From the IMG/VR virus record IMGVR_UViG_3300017971_000530, positions 1 through 36,473 of that record: DNA of 36,473 nucleotides. One strand, given 5' to 3'. Positions 16,909 through 23,190 of the stretch are shown in pieces (within the stretch, counting starts at the first letter, position 1; each line of letters opens with the position of its first letter). Position numbers and translations under genes: made by a program. A model generated the notes under the pieces. It was not told where the DNA came from. It saw nothing but the letters and a program-made list of their open reading frames with translations, and did no database searches. Origin of the DNA: a virus.

Positions 16909-17358
16909 ATGCTAGACATTCAGCCAAAATTCAGCCCTTACAAGGATGACAAAGTTATCCTAAACGATCCTTGGAACATCGAATATTATTCGGATGTTTT
17001 GGGCTGGGTTTGGCTGGGTATCAAGCGCGGGTTTGTGTTAGACGGTGAAAGCTCGCCTTGGTTTGTCTGGGGCTTGTGGGGGCATCCTTTGGAGGCTGGC
17101 AATGCACCGCAGGCAACAGGACACGATGGACTGTATAAGGCAATGCTTTGCACACGCAAAGAGGCAGATCAGATATGGTTGGACATTGCCACTATAAACG
17201 GTGTCGGATGGATTGAGCGACACGTAAAACATAAGTGTTTGCGTGTCGGCGGATGGAAGGCATGGAACAGCAACCAAGACAAGGCAGATTATTGGAGGCT
17301 CTTTGTCAAACTCGAAATCAACGGGAAACTGAGAAAGGGCAAAGGTAATGAGTTATGA
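16909..17358 (+). CDS. DUF1353 family protein
   Basis: This 149-aa protein shows the DUF1353 pattern: a beta start with WNIEYYSDVLGWVWLGIKRGFVLDGESSPWF, then HPLEAGNAPQATGHDGLYKA with the conserved GHDxLY, and a helical C-terminus. The family is common in phages, usually near lysis genes, and its function is not established. Here it lies between a lipoprotein and a holin-like protein. It is basic overall. No classical lysozyme, amidase or peptidase motif is present. Confidence 0.85.
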   Translation: MLDIQPKFSPYKDDKVILNDPWNIEYYSDVLGWVWLGIKRGFVLDGESSPWFVWGLWGHPLEAGNAPQATGHDGLYKAMLCTRKEADQIWLDIATINGVGWIERHVKHKCLRVGGWKAWNSNQDKADYWRLFVKLEINGKLRKGKGNEL

Positions 17359-17578
17359 AGAACGCGAGGCATTGGCAAGAGATATTGCCGAGAGATTAAA
17401 GCATCACAACTGCCCGCTGGGGTTGACTGATCTTGATGTAGAAGGCATTAGGTTGCTTGGCAAGATTGCAAAAATAGGTGGCGGAACTGCTATTGTAACA
17501 GGCGTTGGAGTGATCGTAACAGGAATATTAGGCGTATTTGCACTTGGAATTATAGCATGGATTAAAACAAAAATTTAA
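17348..17578 (+). CDS. Holin-like membrane protein
   Basis: This 76-aa protein has a charged N-terminal 40 residues (MSYEEREALARDIAERLK) and then a Gly-rich hydrophobic stretch (GGGTAIVTGVGVIVTGILGVFALGIIAWI) long enough for one or two membrane helices, ending in a short basic tail. Size, topology and location at the end of the late operon suggest a holin. It overlaps the DUF1353 gene by 11 bases and is followed by a strong terminator. Confidence 0.65.
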   Translation: MSYEEREALARDIAERLKHHNCPLGLTDLDVEGIRLLGKIAKIGGGTAIVTGVGVIVTGILGVFALGIIAWIKTKI

Positions 17579-17585
17579 ATAACTT

Positions 17586-17654
17586 AGCCCGTCCGCACAC
17601 CTCCCTTTCTCCTTTTCCTTTCTTTCTCTCCTTCACTGTGCGGGCGGGCTTTTT
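17586..17654 (+). terminator. Strong terminator at the end of the late operon
   Basis: Arms of 14 bases at 17586-17599 and 17637-17650 (AGCCCGTCCGCACA and TGTGCGGGCGGGCT) pair completely with one G-U, then TTTT and ATT. The loop of 37 bases (17600-17636) is almost pure pyrimidine apart from two bases near its end. It closes the packaging-to-lysis unit. Confidence 0.9.
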
Positions 17655-17655
17655 A

Positions 17656-17683
17656 TTGCAATGTTGCAAAAGGCTGTTATATT
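17656..17683 (+). promoter_or_regulatory. Putative promoter of a small RNA
   Basis: TTGCAA (17656-17661) and TATATT (17678-17683) are 16 bases apart, directly after the late terminator. The same spacing is used in the other promoters predicted here. No ORF starts between this site and the next terminator, so the product would be a noncoding RNA. Confidence 0.5.
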
Positions 17684-17689
17684 ATTGCC

Positions 17690-17817
17690 ACTTACCACGG
17701 CGCTCGACAGATTTTTCGGACCGGCTCCGCCATTCGATAATCGTCAAGGCAAGCCCGCTTGCTGACATCTCACACAGGTTTCTTTCCTTTCTCCTGTAGT
17801 CAGCAGGCGGGTTTTTT
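17690..17817 (+). ncRNA. Candidate small RNA between two terminators
   Basis: About 130 bases lie between a possible promoter and a strong terminator and contain no credible ORF. Several short pairings are visible (CGGA/TCCG around 17717-17729, CGAT/ATCG near 17734-17742) before the long terminator hairpin. It does not fold as a tRNA by eye, and I recognise no RNA family. Expression is inferred from flanking signals only. Confidence 0.4.
17754..17817 (+). terminator. Second strong terminator
   Basis: CCCGCTTGCTGAC (17754-17766) pairs with GTCAGCAGGCGGG (17799-17811), all pairs formed with one G-U. A nested ACAGG/CCTGT stem (17774-17778, 17793-17797) sits inside, and T6 follows. The inner loop is pyrimidine-rich (TTTCTTTCCTTTCT), like that of the first terminator. 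Confidence 0.88.
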
Positions 17818-17857
17818 ATTGCCTTAAACTTTTTTTCATTTTTTTTGCTTTTAGGGT

Positions 17858-17932
17858 TTGCACTAGTACAATATGGGGTTAAGTTAATAGTATCGAAAGG
17901 GCAATAAAGCCTAACAAAAAGGAAAAGATAAG
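17858..17932 (+). promoter_or_regulatory. Repeated promoter/leader element, copy 1
   Basis: TTGCACTAGTACA starts at 17858, TAAGTTAATA ends at 17889. TTGCAC and TAAGTT are 16 bases apart and can serve as -35 and -10; a downstream TTAATA/TAGTAT is an alternative -10. TGCACTAGTACA is a near-perfect palindrome centred on ACTAGT. T-rich tracts lie upstream, like an UP element. The leader has GGGC (17899-17902) pairing with GCCT (17909-17912) around AATAAA, then AAAAAGGAAAAGAT before the ATG at 17933. Two more copies occur at 22257 and 29606. Confidence 0.85.
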
Positions 17933-18163
17933 ATGCAACTTTCACAAGAAACAATTAACTTTGCAAAATCAGTTGCCAGTATTATGATTGAAGACGGTAT
18001 AACCGCAGAAGATTTTTACTATATGGCAGATGAAGCAACAGAAGCATACATGCAAGAGCTTTGTCGCAGGGTTGAAAAGATGCAGACAACATATCTGACT
18101 AACCCTAAGGCGAGAGAAGCAATGCAGTATAAAGTACTTAATGATCTCAGACAGCTTGTTTAA
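17933..18163 (+). CDS. Small acidic helical protein, first gene of block 1
   Basis: This 76-aa protein reads MQLSQETINFAKSVASIM and onward as almost continuous amphipathic helix, acidic in the middle (EDGITAEDFYYMADEATEAY). It is the first product of the repeated promoter, so it is probably made early and in quantity. No family recognised. First genes after such promoters often encode host-takeover proteins, but nothing in the sequence shows that here. Confidence 0.75.
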   Translation: MQLSQETINFAKSVASIMIEDGITAEDFYYMADEATEAYMQELCRRVEKMQTTYLTNPKAREAMQYKVLNDLRQLV

Positions 18164-18242
18164 ACTAAATGGGGGTCGCGCATCCTACACGCGAATAGCC
18201 TACACACAAGAAGAATAATAAAGCCCCAAAAATGAAAACCCA
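18164..18242 (+). other. Structured intercistronic gap
   Basis: The gap contains CGCG (18177-18180) and CGCG (18190-18193) around a 9-base loop, flanked by GGGG and, further on, GCCCC. A four-codon mini-ORF (ATG at 18232) ends in a TGA that overlaps the ATG of the next gene. It may control entry of ribosomes into that gene, which lacks a good ribosome binding site. Confidence 0.35.
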
Positions 18243-18674
18243 ATGACACACAACGAAGAAAACACACGGATCATGCACTTGGTGACGAATGAGCATGGTT
18301 TAACAAAAAGCGCTAATTCAAACACCCTTGATGTCTTATCTCATACAGCAGACAAAGAACTTCTCAATAACAAACCAAATGCTCAATTCATAGGCATTTT
18401 GAAAGTGATTGAAGTGCCGGAAAATCACACGGTTGTTTTTGGGGATGACAAACGTGGCGAGATTGTTGAAACGCACGGTGCAAAACTTTTAAATCACTCT
18501 AAGGCAAAGTGGCTTCATAAATGCGTTGGCGAGCGATTTTATTGTGGACATGTCTACGCCATCCCCAATGAAACCCCAAAAGACCGCAAGCGCAAAGAGT
18601 TAAGAGAACGTTATGTAAACGCAAGCAAGATATTGCAGGAAATCAAAGAAGAGATTGAAAAACTGGAGGAATGA
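18243..18674 (+). CDS. Hypothetical protein with C-terminal coiled coil
   Basis: This 143-aa protein has a mixed alpha/beta body (AQFIGILKVIEVPENHTVVF, HSKAKWLHKCVGERFYCGHVYAI) and a strongly charged C-terminal helix from residue about 115 (KDRKRKELRERYVNASKI, EEIEKLEE), likely a coiled coil. No known family. The ATG overlaps the stop of a tiny upstream ORF and has no clear Shine-Dalgarno sequence. Confidence 0.7.
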   Translation: MTHNEENTRIMHLVTNEHGLTKSANSNTLDVLSHTADKELLNNKPNAQFIGILKVIEVPENHTVVFGDDKRGEIVETHGAKLLNHSKAKWLHKCVGERFYCGHVYAIPNETPKDRKRKELRERYVNASKILQEIKEEIEKLEE

Positions 18675-18676
18675 AA

Positions 18677-18844
18677 ATGACCCACAACACACGAACACGC
18701 AACAGACACCCGCTCGGATCACGTCCGCTAAGAGGTGGCAAACAGAGAAGCGGCGAGGCAATCGGCACAGGTTGGAGGGTATGCCCTATCTGTGCAGGTG
18801 AATATAAACTGGGCGACAAATGCCCTAAATGTGGGAGGCAGTGA
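18677..18844 (+). CDS. Zinc-ribbon microprotein, 55 aa
   Basis: A short ORF starts at ATG 18677, seven bases after GGAGG (18665-18669). The N-terminal half is Arg-rich and probably disordered (MTHNTRTRNRHPLGSRPLRG). The C-terminal half has two CxxC knuckles, VCPICAGEY and KCPKCGRQ, forming a zinc ribbon. Such proteins can bind nucleic acid or act as adaptors. It sits between close neighbours without gaps, which supports it being real. Confidence 0.68.
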   Translation: MTHNTRTRNRHPLGSRPLRGGKQRSGEAIGTGWRVCPICAGEYKLGDKCPKCGRQ

Positions 18845-18845
18845 G

Positions 18846-19076
18846 ATGTACAAGAACAGAATCAAACAGATCAAGAAACAGATAGGCGTACCATGCTATG
18901 TTATGGTAACACGGTTTGAGGGGCAGTTCAGTGACGGCTCAGATGGCATAACATTTGCCGTGTATGTTGGGATTGACGATGCCTACACAAACCACGAGAC
19001 AGGCCATAACTTGGATGAGGTTATCAGCACAAGTGTTTTGAAGGCTAAGGTTTTTCTGAAAGGTAAAAACAAATGA
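18846..19076 (+). CDS. Hypothetical protein, 76 aa
   Basis: The ATG at 18846, one base after the zinc-ribbon stop and preceded by GGGAGG, begins MYKNRIKQIKKQIGVPCYVMV. The product is a small alpha/beta protein with a hydrophobic strand (ITFAVYVGIDDAY) and a basic C-terminus. The longer reading from 18735 would run through the zinc-ribbon gene and is less likely. It overlaps the exonuclease start by four bases. Confidence 0.65.
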   Translation: MYKNRIKQIKKQIGVPCYVMVTRFEGQFSDGSDGITFAVYVGIDDAYTNHETGHNLDEVISTSVLKAKVFLKGKNK

Positions 19077-19903
19077 TTATCAAACAAGAAGAACAAGTAT
19101 ACAGAAGCGCGGAGGGGATAAACTACAGCTCCCTAAAAGCTGGCATCGACAAAAGCTTAAAGCACATGCACCACGCAATGACAGGCGGTTATAGCAAATC
19201 AACCGCAGCGCAGAATATCGGCAAACTTGCACACGCCTTGATACTCGAACCTCAAAAGTTTGGTGCCACGGTTGCAGTCTGGACAGGTTACACCAAAAAA
19301 GACGGCGAGATTTCAATGTCAAAAAACAGCAACGCATACAAGGACTTTGTTGCAGACAACGAAGGCAAAGACATAATCACCCCGGAAATGCTCCAAATCC
19401 TAGAGGCAATCAAAGACGCTGTATATCGCAACAATCAAGCGAGAAAGGCCTTAGAAGGCTCTCAGAAGGAAATCAGTTGTTATTGGAAGGATGTGCAGTA
19501 TGGCAAAGGGAAGGCGTTGATTGATGTGCTATGCAAAGACGGCATGAGGTATGATGTCAAGACATGCGATGACATATCGCGGTTTGAACGGGCTGCTATA
19601 CGCTATGGTTACCATTATCAATCGGGGTGGTATTCGCATGGTTTAGAGGCAAACGGTATAACTGCGCCGGATTACCCATTCGGCTGGATTGTTGTCGAGA
19701 CCTCACCGCCTTATGATGTTGCTGTTTTGCCTTGTGATTATACGCTTGCAGAGATTGGTTATAACGCTTGCAGAGAGTGTGCAATCGCATACAGGCAGGC
19801 AGAGGCAACCGGTGTTTTTCCCGGGGTGTTTGCAGATAATCAAATCCTAGAGGCTCCAATGTGGATGCTCGAAGGTGTCGGAGATTTGGACTTTTCAGAA
19901 TAA
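19073..19903 (+). CDS. RecE-like exonuclease, PD-(D/E)XK superfamily
   Basis: This 276-aa protein matches the exodeoxyribonuclease VIII C-terminal nuclease (DUF3799/PDDEXK). GKLAHALILEP carries the motif histidine (H54), E133 and D151 (KALIDVLCKDG) bind metal, DVKTC (161-165) supplies D161 and K163, and YHYQSGWYSHG is the Q-xxx-Y motif. It should degrade one strand of duplex ends to start annealing-type recombination. It overlaps the previous gene as ATGA. No RecT or Erf family annealing protein is visible beside it. Confidence 0.9.
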   Translation: MIIKQEEQVYRSAEGINYSSLKAGIDKSLKHMHHAMTGGYSKSTAAQNIGKLAHALILEPQKFGATVAVWTGYTKKDGEISMSKNSNAYKDFVADNEGKDIITPEMLQILEAIKDAVYRNNQARKALEGSQKEISCYWKDVQYGKGKALIDVLCKDGMRYDVKTCDDISRFERAAIRYGYHYQSGWYSHGLEANGITAPDYPFGWIVVETSPPYDVAVLPCDYTLAEIGYNACRECAIAYRQAEATGVFPGVFADNQILEAPMWMLEGVGDLDFSE

Positions 19904-19915
19904 GGAGATAGCAAA

Positions 19916-20284
19916 ATGTCAGAAGTAGCACAAACAAGCGCACCGACCGAATTTACCGGAAATGCCTCATCATTGCGTAACACAATATGGATTGGTTCGG
20001 ATGATATTGAAAGACCTGTCAGATTGAAACTTGCCGCTGTCGTAGTGTTCGATACTGTTGTGTGGCCACATGGCAGGATTGGAAACAATGTCCCTGCATT
20101 GGCATTTGAGGGAACGAATAAGTTTTTGCACCTTTGTGCGGAAAGCCGTGTTGAGTTGCAGAACGCTTGGGGTAAAAAGGTTGTAGAATGGAAAGGCAAA
20201 ACAGTTGAGCTGTACGTTAAAGACAACGTAAGACTTGGCAAGAAGATAACAACAGGCGTTAGAGCACGTCCTGTCGTAGAGTAG
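19916..20284 (+). CDS. Conserved phage protein next to the exonuclease
   Basis: This 122-aa protein has a Ser/Thr-rich start (MSEVAQTSAPTEFTGNAS) and a beta-rich C-terminal half with ALAFEGTNKFLHLCAES and VEWKGKTVELYVKDNVRLGKK. That half resembles short phage proteins with an N-xx-W-GK-x-V-x-L pattern found in recombination/replication clusters. It is not RecT. A DNA-binding role is an inference from context. AAGGAGATAGC precedes the ATG. Confidence 0.72.
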   Translation: MSEVAQTSAPTEFTGNASSLRNTIWIGSDDIERPVRLKLAAVVVFDTVVWPHGRIGNNVPALAFEGTNKFLHLCAESRVELQNAWGKKVVEWKGKTVELYVKDNVRLGKKITTGVRARPVVE

Positions 20285-20310
20285 CAACAAATGAAAGCAG
20301 AGGTTAAATA

Positions 20311-20712
20311 ATGAAAACACTAAAAGAAATACAACAAAAGATGAAAACCGCTGACGGCATCAAGTCAATAAAGCAGAAACACGCTGAACTGTGTTCAGAA
20401 CCGCGATGCGATAAACACGGTATAGGATTTGGCGTTGACAATCGATTTTCTGTCTTTTCGGCAAACATCGCATTTTCGGCATATACAGGGTATTATGGAA
20501 GCTCTGGGTGCTCAACGCAATCAAACGGAATTGATAGCGATATTGCATCAAAGGCTTTGTATCGCGCCATATCAAAACATGAGGATTTGATCATTGAAAC
20601 GATGGCCGAACTGATTGCTGAGGATGCAGAAAAAATGGTTAATGACGCAAAGGCAGAAATTAACGAGGCAACAAATTTCTTAATGTCGATTGAAAACCAA
20701 TCGGAACAATAG
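20311..20712 (+). CDS. Hypothetical protein, 133 aa
   Basis: An N-terminal helix (MKTLKEIQQKMKTADGIKSIKQK) is followed by a Gly/Ser/Tyr-rich centre (SAYTGYYGSSGCSTQSNGID) and a long acidic C-terminal helix (TMAELIAEDAEKMVNDAKAE). No family recognised. Its spacer AAGCAGAGGTTAAATA (20295-20310) is repeated exactly before the next gene. Confidence 0.68.
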   Translation: MKTLKEIQQKMKTADGIKSIKQKHAELCSEPRCDKHGIGFGVDNRFSVFSANIAFSAYTGYYGSSGCSTQSNGIDSDIASKALYRAISKHEDLIIETMAELIAEDAEKMVNDAKAEINEATNFLMSIENQSEQ

Positions 20713-20728
20713 AAGCAGAGGTTAAATA

Positions 20729-21004
20729 ATGGCAAAGAAACTATATGACGTAGTAGCAACGGTTGGCGAATACAAAAACCAGCAGGGAGAGACAAAGAAG
20801 CGCTATATGAATGTAGGAGCCGTGTTCCAGGGCGAAAACGGCAACATGTCGATGAAGCTGGACGCATTGCCGACAACACCGGATTGGAATGGTTGGCTTA
20901 GTTTTTACGAGCCGAAACAGACCGGCCAGCAACAACCGCAACGACAGCAACCTGCACCGATGCCGACCTTTCAAGCGCCTACGCAAAATAGTAATCCATT
21001 TTAG
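20729..21004 (+). CDS. Possible SSB-like protein
   Basis: This 91-aa protein has a compact beta domain (KLYDVVATVGEYKNQQGETK, RYMNVGAVFQGENGNMSMKL, DALPTTPDWNGWLSFYEPK) followed by a Gln/Pro-rich linker and the end NSNPF. A small beta barrel, a flexible linker and a short C-terminal peptide ending in PF are the plan of single-stranded DNA-binding proteins. It lies two genes after the exonuclease. The assignment is an inference; the C-terminal tip lacks the usual acidic residues. Confidence 0.65.
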   Translation: MAKKLYDVVATVGEYKNQQGETKKRYMNVGAVFQGENGNMSMKLDALPTTPDWNGWLSFYEPKQTGQQQPQRQQPAPMPTFQAPTQNSNPF

Positions 21005-21016
21005 GGAGCAAGCGAG

Positions 21017-21547
21017 ATGAAACAGCACGAACTTACAGACGAGCAGATCGAATGGGGCAAGAGCAACAGAGTACAATGGTGTTTTTTAACACAAGACGAA
21101 AGAGATGTGTTACAAGGCGTCCAAAGGTCTGATTTAGAATTTTTTGGCACAAATATTAGGGAGTGGCAACCTTGTTTGTTGGTTAACAAGAATCATCCTT
21201 ATAACCCATCTATTGTCTACCGCATCCGCCCAGACTACCAGCGCCCGGAACCGCCCGAGGTCGAGAAGTGGATTGTGTGCGATGTTGTGAAAAGGTGTCA
21301 CGAGTGGAAATTCGAGAACCCCTTCAACAAAAAAGGCACTATGATGCGCCTTTCGAGGGCGGTTGATATTGTCGGCTTCGGCGGGGTGCATTTTAAAGGG
21401 GCTACGGGTAGCAGTGAATGGGTCTTATTTTTGGCTGGATATATTAGGAAGGATGGATATATGTTTAGTCGTTCGTGCAGTGCGCGGAAGCTAGCCACCC
21501 CGCTAAAAGTCCGCTTCCTAAACCCCGAATGGAAAGGCGGTGAGTGA
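21017..21547 (+). CDS. Hypothetical protein, 176 aa
   Basis: The N-terminus (ELTDEQIEWGKSNRVQWCFL) is helical; the centre has PSIVYRIRPDYQRPEPPEVE, typical of short phage proteins that describe a Y-R-I-x-P-D-Y pattern, and the rest is beta-rich with many aromatic residues. No enzymatic motif is visible. It ends with a TGA overlapping the next ATG. Confidence 0.65.
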   Translation: MKQHELTDEQIEWGKSNRVQWCFLTQDERDVLQGVQRSDLEFFGTNIREWQPCLLVNKNHPYNPSIVYRIRPDYQRPEPPEVEKWIVCDVVKRCHEWKFENPFNKKGTMMRLSRAVDIVGFGGVHFKGATGSSEWVLFLAGYIRKDGYMFSRSCSARKLATPLKVRFLNPEWKGGE

Positions 21548-21735
21548 TGCAATTCGAAGACCTCTGGCAACTCATCGAAAAGCGCAACAAACAACTAGCG
21601 AAAGGAAAGGTTACGATGTCAACAGACAATTTCAAGAAGGCGTTGATGCTTGCATATCAGCAGGGGCAAAGACAACAGCGAGATATTAACCATGATACAA
21701 GTGTTTTTGGTCGTATATTTGGCGAAAGGCGATGA
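21547..21735 (+). CDS. Small hypothetical protein, 62 aa
   Basis: The ATG at 21547 overlaps the previous stop as TGATG and follows AAAGGCGG. The product (MQFEDLWQLIEKRNKQLAKG, then a basic helix ending FGRIFGERR) looks helical. No family recognised. Confidence 0.6.
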   Translation: MQFEDLWQLIEKRNKQLAKGKVTMSTDNFKKALMLAYQQGQRQQRDINHDTSVFGRIFGERR

Positions 21736-21738
21736 GAA

Positions 21739-22176
21739 ATGACATACATAAGACAAAAAGACTTAGCCAAGTACAGAGAGGACAACAGGCCGGAAGTTTG
21801 CCCCATTGCAGGGACAAGCGACTTTGACCCTGTAGTAGACCACTGCCACAAGAGCGGGTTTATTCGTGGTGTGATATGCCGTGAAATGAACGCCTTACTT
21901 GGCAGGATTGAAAACCAGTATTGGCGACTATCTAATGGCGCACGTAAAAAGTCATTGCCTCAGATGTTGCGGGCAATGGCGGACTACTTAGAAAACCAGC
22001 CAGCAAAGGACGTTCATCCGGTTGGCTATCGTCAGCTATACAAGCGTTTTATGTACCTGTCAGCACAGGAACAGTGTCAAGCCATAGCAGGTGCAGGTGG
22101 ATGCTTTCTTAAAGCGAGAGAGTGCAAGAACGCCACACAGAGGCAAAGATACTACAAGCAGGTTTTGAAGCGATAA
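21739..22176 (+). CDS. Endonuclease VII-like resolvase
   Basis: This 145-aa protein carries the recombination endonuclease VII signature: VVDHCHKSGFIRGVICREMN at 32-51 with D34, H35, H37 and N51, followed by ALLGRIEN. It should cut Holliday junctions and branched DNA during recombination or before packaging. Two of the four usual zinc cysteines are replaced (C21-P-I-A24 and C47-R-E-M50). The C-terminal half contains a Pro/Tyr segment (VHPVGYRQLYKRFMYLS) and a basic helix. It is the last gene of block 1 and is followed by a terminator. Confidence 0.85.
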   Translation: MTYIRQKDLAKYREDNRPEVCPIAGTSDFDPVVDHCHKSGFIRGVICREMNALLGRIENQYWRLSNGARKKSLPQMLRAMADYLENQPAKDVHPVGYRQLYKRFMYLSAQEQCQAIAGAGGCFLKARECKNATQRQRYYKQVLKR

Positions 22177-22190
22177 CCCACCACCAAACA

Positions 22191-22224
22191 CCCCGCCCTA
22201 AAAAAGCGGGGTTTATTTTTTTTA
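22191..22224 (+). terminator. Terminator of block 1
   Basis: CCCCGC (22191-22196) pairs with GCGGGG (22207-22212) around a 10-base loop and is followed by TTTATTTTTTTT. It lies 14 bases after the endonuclease VII stop and about 30 bases before promoter copy 2. Confidence 0.9.
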
Positions 22225-22256
22225 AAAAAAAGTGATAAAAAGATTAAAAAAGGGCT

Positions 22257-22332
22257 TGCACTAGTACAATGACACGCTAAGTTAATATTATCAAGCGGGC
22301 AATGAAGCCCAATATAAAAAGGAAAAGATAAC
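22257..22332 (+). promoter_or_regulatory. Repeated promoter/leader element, copy 2
   Basis: TTGCACTAGTACA starts at 22257 and TAAGTTAATA ends at 22288, the same 32-bp length as copy 1, with nine unrelated bases between. A/T tracts lie upstream. The leader hairpin is GGGC (22298-22301) and GCCC (22308-22311) around AATGAA, fully paired. AAAAAGGAAAAGAT then leads to the ATG at 22333. Confidence 0.87.
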
Positions 22333-22542
22333 ATGAAAAAAATCACCACAGAAAAAGCCACATACCAAGCAAGCCTAATGGTATCATGTTCCCATGACGC
22401 TGGTGTTAACATTCACACAAAAAGCTTTTTAACAAAAGCCGCAAGGAAGCTAAAAAGCTACTATGGCGAAACTATAAAAGAGCGGAAGGTTGTTTTGTCT
22501 GATGTTATCCAAGATGGAATGAAGTTTGGAGAATATAAATAA
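22333..22542 (+). CDS. Small basic protein, first gene of block 2
   Basis: This 69-aa protein (MKKITTEKATYQASLMVSCS, then a Lys-rich helix KAARKLKSYYGETIKERKV) is the first product of promoter copy 2. It is basic, unlike the acidic first product of block 1. No family recognised. Confidence 0.72.
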   Translation: MKKITTEKATYQASLMVSCSHDAGVNIHTKSFLTKAARKLKSYYGETIKERKVVLSDVIQDGMKFGEYK

Positions 22543-22621
22543 AATAGACTACGGAGGGGCTATAACATCAAACCTCCTATTTACAGAAGGCACAAACAGA
22601 CGCAAGCAGAAGGTTAAAACT
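22543..22621 (+). other. Gap with a possible hairpin
   Basis: GGAGG (22555-22559) and CCTCC (22573-22577) can pair across 13 bases. No start codon follows GGAGG at a useful distance, so it is not an ordinary ribosome binding site. Nothing else is evident. Confidence 0.25.
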
Positions 22622-22813
22622 ATGGGTTTTCACAGCGTTAAAAAATATAGTAAAGAATGGTATAACAGGCAGCTTAGCGATTTTTGTCTGGCAGTTTTGC
22701 CAACTTTAGTCACTCTTAGAAAAAACCCAGAAGCATTTGATAATCTAGCTCCTCTATTATGGGATGCCGTTGACAAAATACAAGGCAATCAAAAAAAGGA
22801 AAACAAACCATGA
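22622..22813 (+). CDS. Small hypothetical protein, 63 aa
   Basis: I chose ATG 22622 with AGAAGG upstream; a TTG at 22526 in frame would run through the preceding gene end. The product (MGFHSVKKYSKEWYNRQLSD and a helical C-terminus) has no recognised family. It overlaps the HTH gene by four bases. Confidence 0.58.
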   Translation: MGFHSVKKYSKEWYNRQLSDFCLAVLPTLVTLRKNPEAFDNLAPLLWDAVDKIQGNQKKENKP

Positions 22814-23190
22814 CCCCAGGACAAAAAATCAAAGCACAGATCAAAAGCCAATATGGCACGATCAAGAAGTTTGCAGAGGCGTTCGGAATGTCGCCTAATA
22901 CAGTCAGTGCGGTAATAACTCGGAACACATGTTTGCCCGAAACACGCGATATGTTGATGCTTGCAGGCATTGACACAGCAGGTCTTTACACTGGCAGCGA
23001 TGTAACGATAAAGCGGGCAGACAAGGGCGAAATGAGCGCAAGTGAGATTGACAGGCGGGTAGAGCAGATCTTTAGAATGCAGGAACAGAACATCATAAAC
23101 CGCGAAAGTCACAAATGCGTTGACGGGGTTTCTGTTTACTGCACTTCAAAATTGGAACAGGCAAAAAAGCGGATGGAGGTGATGGCATGA
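22810..23190 (+). CDS. HTH DNA-binding protein (Cro/CI-like)
   Basis: This 126-aa protein has a helix-turn-helix at residues about 17-39 (TIKKFAEAFGMSPNTVSAVI), typical of lambda-repressor-like proteins. The C-terminal half is helical and charged and could dimerise. It overlaps both neighbours by four bases. It may control one of the repeated promoters, for example by binding the TGCACTAGTACA palindrome, but this is only a suggestion. No cleavage or protease domain is present, so it is not a CI-type SOS repressor. Confidence 0.75.
   Translation: MTPGQKIKAQIKSQYGTIKKFAEAFGMSPNTVSAVITRNTCLPETRDMLMLAGIDTAGLYTGSDVTIKRADKGEMSASEIDRRVEQIFRMQEQNIINRESHKCVDGVSVYCTSKLEQAKKRMEVMA

Noticed and set aside
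17690-17760. Possible tRNA (TTCGATAAT resembles a T-loop)
   Set aside because: No consistent acceptor stem, anticodon arm or CCA end could be matched on either strand.
19916-20284. RecT-type annealing protein
   Set aside because: Length and sequence do not fit the RecT, Erf or Rad52-like families; kept as unknown.
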